A DNA stretch of 54,545 nt from Oscillospiraceae bacterium. Its GTDB lineage: Bacteria; Bacillota; Clostridia; Oscillospirales; Ruminococcaceae. The translations under genes and the position numbers were made by a program. The stretch lies in the NCBI GenBank assembly GCA_014799385.1, contig JAAVIC010000015.1, positions 1-54,545 of the forward strand. Direction: 5' to 3'. Shown one piece after another: positions 49,759 through 54,545 of this stretch. The notes under the pieces were generated by a model that searched no databases, was not told the DNA's origin, and saw only the letters and a list, made by a program, of their open reading frames with translations. Numbering within the stretch: position 1 is the stretch's first letter; each line of letters starts with the position of its first letter.

Positions 49759-51147
49759 ATGCCTAATATGAGTTTGAAAAAGAACGAAATGCCCGTTCAG
49801 AAGCCGAACGTCCGCAACAAGAATTTCAGCGAGGTTGCGCTCGGTTATACCGAAGAACAGGCAGTTGACGAGGCGGAACGCTGCCTGAATTGCAAGAACA
49901 AGCCTTGCACCGGCGGCTGCCCCGTGTCTATCGATATTCCTGCGTTTATCGCGAAAATCAAGGAGCGCGACTTTGAGGGCGCATATCAAGTGATTTCCAA
50001 GAGCAGCTCGCTGCCCGCAGTCTGCGGACGCGTTTGCCCTCAGGAAACGCAATGTGAATCAAAGTGCGTTCGCGGAATTAAGGGTGAGCCTGTCGCAATC
50101 GGCAGACTGGAGCGTTTTGTGGCTGACTGGCACAACGCGCATTCCACCGAGGCATCCGCCGTTCTCGCGAAAAACGGTCACAAGTGCGCGGTTATCGGCG
50201 CAGGTCCTTCGGGTCTGACTTGCGCGGGAGATCTCGCGAAGATGGGCTATGACGTGACGGTTTTTGAGGCTCTGCACCTCGCGGGCGGAGTTCTTGTATA
50301 CGGAATCCCCGAGTTCAGGCTGCCGAAGTCTATCGTTCAGCACGAGGTGGACAACCTGAAAGCTCTCGGAGTTAAGGTGGAAACCAACGTTGTAATCGGG
50401 CGGACTATCGAGGTTGACGAGCTGTTCGAGCAGGGGTTCGAGGCGATTTTCATCGGTTCGGGCGCGGGTCTGCCGAGATTTATGAATATCCCCGGTGAGA
50501 ATTTCAAGGGCGTGTACTCCGCGAATGAGTTCCTCACGCGCGTTAATCTGATGAAAGCTTACAAAGAGGGCAGCGACACACCTATTAAAAAGAATACCTC
50601 CGTGGCGGTTGTCGGCGGCGGAAATGTCGCAATGGACGCGGCGCGCTGCGCGAAGCGCCTGGGTGCGGAGAACGTCTACATAGTTTACCGCAGAGGCGAG
50701 GAGGAGATGCCCGCGCGTAACGAGGAAATCGAGCACGCGAAAGAAGAGGGTATCATCTTTAAGACGCTGAACAATCCCGTAGAGATTCTCGGTAACGAGC
50801 ATAAATTTGTTACAGGAATGAAGTGCATAGAGATGGAGCTTGGTGAACCCGATGCAAGCGGTCGCCGCAGACCCGTGGAAAAGCCCGGCAGCGAGTTCGT
50901 TCTGGACGTGGACTGTGTGGTTATGTCTATCGGAACTTCACCGAATCCGTTGATTCGTAACACCACAGAGGGTTTGGATACCAACAAGCACGGCTGCTTT
51001 ATCGCGGACGAGAACGGCGCGACCTCGCGCGAGGGCGTGTTCGCGGGCGGTGACGCGGTTACCGGCGCGGCAACGGTAATCCTTGCGATGGGCGCGGGCA
51101 AGACCGCAGCCAAGGCGATGGACGAATACATCAAGAATAAAAAGTAA
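49759..51147 (+). CDS. nfnB: NfnB / GltA-type NADPH-binding subunit
   Basis: The ATG at 49759 follows AAGGAGAAG; 462 aa. The N-terminal domain binds two [4Fe-4S] clusters (CLNCKNKPCTGGCPVSIDIP; CGRVCPQETQCESKC). Two Rossmann sites follow: AVIGAGPSGLTCAGDLAKMGY (FAD) and AVVGGGNVAMDAAR (NADPH), then GVFAGGDAVTGAATV. It is commonly annotated NADPH-dependent glutamate synthase (gltA), but the adjacent NfnA partner supports an NfnAB complex. Confidence 0.92.
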   Translation: MPNMSLKKNEMPVQKPNVRNKNFSEVALGYTEEQAVDEAERCLNCKNKPCTGGCPVSIDIPAFIAKIKERDFEGAYQVISKSSSLPAVCGRVCPQETQCESKCVRGIKGEPVAIGRLERFVADWHNAHSTEASAVLAKNGHKCAVIGAGPSGLTCAGDLAKMGYDVTVFEALHLAGGVLVYGIPEFRLPKSIVQHEVDNLKALGVKVETNVVIGRTIEVDELFEQGFEAIFIGSGAGLPRFMNIPGENFKGVYSANEFLTRVNLMKAYKEGSDTPIKKNTSVAVVGGGNVAMDAARCAKRLGAENVYIVYRRGEEEMPARNEEIEHAKEEGIIFKTLNNPVEILGNEHKFVTGMKCIEMELGEPDASGRRRPVEKPGSEFVLDVDCVVMSIGTSPNPLIRNTTEGLDTNKHGCFIADENGATSREGVFAGGDAVTGAATVILAMGAGKTAAKAMDEYIKNKK

Positions 51148-51155
51148 CATTTTTT

Positions 51156-51203
51156 AGACTGTATATAAATTTCGGATTATTACTGCGGGTTTATATACAG
51201 TCT
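51156..51203 (+). terminator. nfnAB terminator
   Basis: AGACTGTATATAAA pairs with TTTATATACAGTCT and is followed by GAATTTTTTT. Confidence 0.8.
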
Positions 51204-51286
51204 GAATTTTTTTCGTATTGTGTTAAGAGGCTTTCTATGTATGGTTGTCAACCTGGTTTTGACAATCTGTCATATTTTTCAACAAA

Positions 51287-51313
51287 ATGCCGCATTGTAA
51301 TCACAATGCGGCA
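51287..51313 (-). terminator. Terminator of the DUF6514-type gene
   Basis: GTGCCGCATTGT..ACAATGCGGCAT followed by TTTTG on the minus strand. Confidence 0.65.
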
Positions 51314-51318
51314 CGTTG

Positions 51319-51519
51319 CTATCTTCCCAAAAAATCTTCAACCAGATCATAGGCGTGTAATTCCGATGCGTCAAGGCGGTTTAACAACTCGACAAATTTT
51401 TCTGTTTCTTCCTTGTCGAGCGAGATGTCATCAATTACGGTCGAATTTATCTTGATTCCGTAGCTCTCGAACACCTCACCGCTCTCGGACCGCACACGGG
51501 CTGTTGTCATCTGCCACAC
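51319..51519 (-). CDS. DUF6514-type small protein
   Basis: A GTG at 51519, eight bases after GGAGG, gives 66 aa: ..TTARVRSESGEVFESYGIKI..VIDDISLDKEETEKFVELLNRLDASELHAYDLVEDFLGR. The pattern YGI..I.DIS.D......LV.L.NRLD....HL.DV.EDFL is the clostridial DUF6514 family. A longer frame from a TTG at 51567 exists but lacks a ribosome site. Function unknown. Transcribed alone. Confidence 0.7.
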   Translation of the reverse strand: MWQMTTARVRSESGEVFESYGIKINSTVIDDISLDKEETEKFVELLNRLDASELHAYDLVEDFLGR

Positions 51520-51627
51520 GTCATAATCCTCCGGGTGTAAAAATTTGATAGCGGTTTCCCGCTCCAAAAATAATTATAACATTTTTGCAGTCCGATTTAC
51601 AGAAAGGATAATAACAGATTTCAAATT

Positions 51628-51840
51628 TCTGTCAACAAATTGCAAAATATGTAGAAAAATATACCTATGGTAATTGATTTGTGTTGCAATCTAACGTTAT
51701 TTTCCTCCCCATTTATGGCGGAGAAAAATCACAAATCTATATGTGTTATGGGCGGGAGAGAAACTAATATTTGTAAATAGTCCGATAATATGTCAACAAG
51801 TTGCAAATTATGAGAGAAATTATACTTTTGGTAATTCAAC
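51628..51840. repeat. Paired ~52-bp repeats in the DUF6514-yerC gap
   Basis: TGTCAACAAnTTGCAAAnTATG..AGAAA.ATA.C...GGTAATT occurs at 51631-51680 and 51790-51838. In each, a minus-strand TTGACA is embedded. The first copy gives TTGACA (51630-51635), 16 bp, TATTAT (51608-51613), a promoter for the DUF6514-type gene. The remaining sequence to 51860 is AT-rich with no gene. Confidence 0.65.
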
Positions 51841-51866
51841 CCGTAATCATTTTTGCACAAAAGGGC

Positions 51867-51895
51867 TTGACTTTTTTGCTTTATTGTGGTAAAAT
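51867..51895 (+). promoter_or_regulatory. yerC operon promoter
   Basis: TTGACT (51867-51872), 17 bp, TAAAAT (51890-51895). Confidence 0.7.
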
Positions 51896-51916
51896 AAAAT
51901 CAAAGGGGGCGTTTTT

Positions 51917-52204
51917 ATGAAAGCAAATGTTGGTATGGATCTGCTTTACAAGGCAATTTTATCGCTGAAAAACGAGGACGAGTGCGCGAAATTTCTTGAA
52001 GATTTGTGCACTCCGCAAGAGCTTCAGTCAATCTCACAGCGGCTTAAAGTTGCTGAAATGCTTCGCGGCGGGAAAAATTATAACGCCATCGTTGAGGAGA
52101 CAAGCGCGTCAACCGCAACGATTTCGCGCGTTAACAAGACGTTGACTTATCAGACCGCGGGCGGGTACGAAATCGTGTTCGAGCGTCTCGAGAGCGGCAA
52201 GTAA
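51917..52204 (+). CDS. YerC/YecD family TrpR-related protein
   Basis: The ATG follows AAAGGGGGCG; 95 aa. LKNEDECAKFLEDLCTPQEL and SISQRLKVAEMLRGGKNYNAIVEETSASTATISRVNKTL form the TrpR-like helix-turn-helix of the YerC/YecD group. Its regulated genes are not known from sequence. The stop overlaps the next start (TAATG). Confidence 0.93.
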   Translation: MKANVGMDLLYKAILSLKNEDECAKFLEDLCTPQELQSISQRLKVAEMLRGGKNYNAIVEETSASTATISRVNKTLTYQTAGGYEIVFERLESGK

Positions 52205-52935
52205 TGGCGGGTTACGAGATTTTCGCGAATTGCTACGATGCGCTTACGTTCAATGTGCCGTATGACGAAATAGCCAAATACTATGCGTCTATTTTGTCTA
52301 AAATGACGGACGGAAAGCAGGTTCTCGATATGGGGTGCGGCACGGGAAATCTTACCGTGCGGCTGGAGAAGCTCGGTTTTGAGATGATAGGTCAGGAAGC
52401 ATCGGTGAATATGCTGACGTATGCGGCTGAAAAGTCGAACAAGGTGACGTGGATATGTCAGAAAATGGAAAACACTGATCTGCCTTATCCTGTTGACGCG
52501 GTAATTTCCACGCTGGACAGCATAAATCATCTTGAAAGCCGAGAGGATATTTCCAAATGCTTCCAACGCGTGTCTAAGAATTTGAAACGCGGGGGAGCGT
52601 TCGTTTTTGACGTGAATACTCCGTTTAAGCATCGTGAAATTCTCGGTGAAAACACGTTTGTTTACGATGTTGACGGGGTTTACTGCGTTTGGCAGAACAC
52701 CTTCTGCGCCGAGGATTGCGGCGTGGACATTGATTTGGACTTGTTTTTCGAGGACGAGGACGGGCGGTATTCGCGCGGCGAGGAGCACTTCCGTGAGATT
52801 GCGCTTTCGAATGGAGAAATTTGCCGCTTGCTTGAAGAAACTGGATTTGAGGTTGTCAATATCTGGGAGTACCTGACGTTTGATGATCCGAAATTCGACA
52901 GCGAAAAGTTGCTTGTTTCGGCAAAAAGACTGTGA
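52204..52935 (+). CDS. Class I SAM-dependent methyltransferase
   Basis: The ATG at 52204 shares a base with the yerC stop; 243 aa. Motif I QVLDMGCGTGNLTVRLE (~40), post-I region GQEASVNMLTYA, and DAVISTLDSINHL identify a YxiB/Mtf-like Rossmann methyltransferase. The C-terminal half carries a beta insertion found in clostridial homologues. Substrate unknown. Confidence 0.92.
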   Translation: MAGYEIFANCYDALTFNVPYDEIAKYYASILSKMTDGKQVLDMGCGTGNLTVRLEKLGFEMIGQEASVNMLTYAAEKSNKVTWICQKMENTDLPYPVDAVISTLDSINHLESREDISKCFQRVSKNLKRGGAFVFDVNTPFKHREILGENTFVYDVDGVYCVWQNTFCAEDCGVDIDLDLFFEDEDGRYSRGEEHFREIALSNGEICRLLEETGFEVVNIWEYLTFDDPKFDSEKLLVSAKRL

Positions 52936-52967
52936 ATATTACAAATTGTATAAGGAAATAAAGCGAA

Positions 52968-53819
52968 ATGGGAAAAATTGTTAGAGCTTTGTCCGAGGAC
53001 GGGAGTATGCTGTGCTCGGCTGTGGATTCGACCGATATGGTGCGCGAAATGGCGCGAATGCACGATTTGTCTCAAGCGGTGACGGCTGCGTTGGGGCGCG
53101 TGGTGACGGCGGCGGCGATTATGGGCGCTATGCTGAAATATGAGGGGGACCTTTTAACACTGCGGATCAACGGCGGCGGTCCGTGCGGAACGCTGACGGC
53201 GGTGGCGGACTATCGCGGAAATGTCAAGTGTTATGCGGGTAATCCCAAAGCCGATGCGGCAAGCGTTGAGGAGCTGGTTGGGCGGGACGGCTCACTGACC
53301 GTCATCAAGGATATGGGGCTTAAAGAGCCGTACTGCGGGCAAATTCCGTTGGTTTCCGGGAATATCGCGCAAGATATTACCGCTTATTATTCAAACTCCG
53401 AGCAGCTCCCTACTGTATTTAATATGGGTATACTGTTCGATGAATGCGGCGGAATCAAGGCGGCAGTGGGGTATATGGTGCAGATCGTTCCACCTGTTTC
53501 GGAAAAATCATTGCAGGTTTTGGAGGATAACCTTGCGAAAATGGATAAAATCTCCGATATGCTGAAGCAGAAGTTTGAGCCGGAACATATTGCTTTGGCG
53601 GCGCTTGCAGGACTGGGCGGAGAGGTTCTCGACAGTTGGGACGCGCAATACTTTTGTAATTGCTCACGGGAGAGAACCGAGGGGATTTTGATGTCCTTAG
53701 GCAAGTCAGAGCTGAAAAAACTTGCCGAAGAGCAGGAAATCACCGAGGTTTGTTGTCACTTTTGCAATAAAAAGTATAAATTTTCCACCGAGGATTTGTT
53801 AAAAATGCTGAAAGATTAA
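52968..53819 (+). CDS. hslO: Hsp33 redox-regulated chaperone
   Basis: The ATG at 52968 follows AAGGAAATAAAG; 283 aa. The N-terminal domain (TAALGRVVTAAAIMGAMLK, RINGGGPCGTLTAVAD, YAGNPKAD) and the C-terminal zinc switch CNCSRER..CCHFCNKKY define Hsp33. Oxidation of these cysteines releases zinc and turns on holdase activity. Confidence 0.96.
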   Translation: MGKIVRALSEDGSMLCSAVDSTDMVREMARMHDLSQAVTAALGRVVTAAAIMGAMLKYEGDLLTLRINGGGPCGTLTAVADYRGNVKCYAGNPKADAASVEELVGRDGSLTVIKDMGLKEPYCGQIPLVSGNIAQDITAYYSNSEQLPTVFNMGILFDECGGIKAAVGYMVQIVPPVSEKSLQVLEDNLAKMDKISDMLKQKFEPEHIALAALAGLGGEVLDSWDAQYFCNCSRERTEGILMSLGKSELKKLAEEQEITEVCCHFCNKKYKFSTEDLLKMLKD

Positions 53820-53836
53820 AAATTTCAAAAAAACTA

Positions 53837-53865
53837 TTGACAAATCGAGATAAACGGTGTATAAT
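53837..53865 (+). promoter_or_regulatory. tRNA cluster promoter
   Basis: TTGACA (53837-53842), 17 bp, TATAAT (53860-53865). Confidence 0.9.
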
Positions 53866-53892
53866 ATAATAGTCGCTTGAAGAAAGCGGTTC

Positions 53893-53968
53893 GGAAGTTT
53901 AGCTCAGCTGGGAGAGCATCTGCCTTACAAGCAGAGGGTCACAGGTTCGAGCCCTGTAACTTCCACCA
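53893..53968 (+). tRNA. tRNA-Val (TAC)
   Basis: Full cloverleaf; acceptor GGAAGTT/AACTTCC, anticodon stem TCTGC/GCAGA with loop CTTACAA, encoded CCA. First of five tRNAs. Confidence 0.97.
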
Positions 53969-53995
53969 TATTTCGCGTCTTTCGGGACGCGTTTC

Positions 53996-54072
53996 GGCCC
54001 GGTAGTTCAGTTGGTTAGAACGCCGCCCTGTCACGGCGGAGGTCGAGAGTTCGAGTCTCTTCCGGGTCGCCA
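53996..54072 (+). tRNA. tRNA-Asp (GTC)
   Basis: Anticodon stem CCGCC/GGCGG with loop CTGTCAC; acceptor GGCCCGG/CCGGGTC (one G-U pair); encoded CCA. Confidence 0.97.
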
Positions 54073-54075
54073 AAT

Positions 54076-54151
54076 GCCTTTATAGCTCAGTTGGTAGAGC
54101 AAGGGACTGAAAATCCCTGTGTCGCTGGTTCGATTCCGGCTGAAGGCACCA
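54076..54151 (+). tRNA. tRNA-Phe (GAA)
   Basis: Anticodon stem GGGAC..ATCCC region with loop CTGAAAA (anticodon GAA); T loop GGTTCGATTCC; encoded CCA. Confidence 0.96.
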
Positions 54152-54153
54152 TT

Positions 54154-54229
54154 GCGGATTTAGCTCATCTGGTAGAGCGCCACCTTGCCAAGGTGGAGGT
54201 AGCGAGTTCGAGCCTCGTAATCCGCTCCA
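54154..54229 (+). tRNA. tRNA-Gly (GCC)
   Basis: Anticodon loop TTGCCAA between CCACC and GGTGG; acceptor GCGGATT/AATCCGC; encoded CCA. Confidence 0.97.
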
Positions 54230-54232
54230 TTC

Positions 54233-54306
54233 GGCGCTATAGCCAAGTGGTAAGGCAAGGGTCTGCAACACCCTGATCCCCAGTTCAAATCTGGGTGGCG
54301 CCTCCA
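54233..54306 (+). tRNA. tRNA-Cys (GCA)
   Basis: 74 nt; anticodon loop CTGCAAC; acceptor GGCGCTA/TGGCGCC-type pairing with discriminator U and encoded CCA, typical of tRNA-Cys. Confidence 0.95.
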
Positions 54307-54369
54307 CCCGAAAGGGTCGCATTGATTCGGAGGATGTTGAAATTTTTTGAAAAAATTTCAAAAAACTAC

Positions 54370-54398
54370 TTGACAAGCTCGAAATAATGTGGTATAAT
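54370..54398 (+). promoter_or_regulatory. rRNA operon promoter
   Basis: TTGACA (54370-54375), 17 bp, TATAAT (54393-54398), consensus at both boxes. Confidence 0.9.
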
Positions 54399-54545
54399 GT
54401 AAAAGTTGTCGGAAGCGACGGCGAACAAGCTCCTTGAAAATTGAACAATACTAAAAAGAACGAATTAACATAACCTTGTCGATTCCGGCTTGGAGGAATT
54501 CAAGCGGGAGAGATAAAGAAAATAATTCTGGATAAGCGAAAAGTA
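54399..54545 (+). other. rRNA operon leader (16S gene beyond the edge)
   Basis: The sequence GCTCCTTGAAAATTGAACAA resembles the boxA/antitermination stretch that precedes clostridial 16S rRNA. No mature 16S sequence is yet reached at the window end. Confidence 0.7.

Noticed and set aside
51319-51567. 82-aa version of the DUF6514-type protein starting at TTG 51567
   Set aside because: No ribosome site before the TTG, and a stop lies immediately upstream; the GTG at 51519 has GGAGG at good spacing.

Overview
The window looks like a low-to-mid GC Clostridia (Firmicutes) chromosome, probably Oscillospirales/Ruminococcaceae-like. The support is stage V sporulation protein S, an NfnAB pair, YerC/YecD, TPP-riboswitch thi genes with the anaerobic ThiH-type enzyme, TTGACA-17-TATAAT promoters, GGAGG ribosome sites and many degraded integrative-element genes. 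This placement is inferred from gene families, not from a marker sequence.

Layout. 1-1.4 kb is a gene graveyard (a frameshifted DUF6076-type gene and the tail of a GH30 hydrolase). 1.4-7.5 kb holds an RND/MMPL transporter overlapping a GLUG-repeat surface protein, with a ~75 bp direct repeat on each side. 7.9-12 kb is integrative-element debris: a 3' half of tRNA-Pro, a broken tyrosine integrase, phage-type replication genes, a small RHH/DUF4160/DUF2442 operon and a frameshifted phage-type gene. 12-16.7 kb is a decaying thiamine operon. The TPP riboswitch, thiS, thiF and thiG survive, but thiH carries two frameshifts, and thiE, thiD and cytX have collapsed by deletion into one another. Two MITE-like elements sit exactly at the thiF and thiG stop codons. 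16.8-20.6 kb is a second element remnant (large serine recombinase, sigma-like factor, XRE regulator, Cys-rich KTR protein). 20.6-25.2 kb carries two efflux modules with their regulators (MATE/PadR and ABC/TetR), with clear palindromic operators.

25.3-29.8 kb is an AT-rich island beside tRNA-Pro(CGG). It encodes a class III nucleotide cyclase, a radical SAM/SPASM enzyme translated 2 nt behind it, and a large PIN-domain protein (DUF4935-like). The cyclase keeps both metal aspartates but lacks the residues that normally read a purine base. This three-gene set is the best candidate here for an undescribed system, possibly cyclic-nucleotide anti-phage defence or stress signalling.

29.9-30.6 kb has a near-consensus promoter driving what looks like a structured non-coding RNA. 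30.6-54.5 kb is mostly conserved chromosome: SPFH/slipin and CPBP protease, aspS, a sigma-like/transmembrane fusion protein, purA, a YmdB-type phosphoesterase, spoVS, asparaginase, a uridine-kinase-like enzyme, a MarR-controlled heterodimeric ABC exporter, nfnA-nfnB, yerC, a methyltransferase, hslO, then a five-tRNA cluster (Val, Asp, Phe, Gly, Cys) and the promoter and leader of an rRNA operon whose 16S gene lies beyond the right edge. Intergenic spaces are unusually rich in palindromes, short inverted-repeat elements and small tandem repeats.
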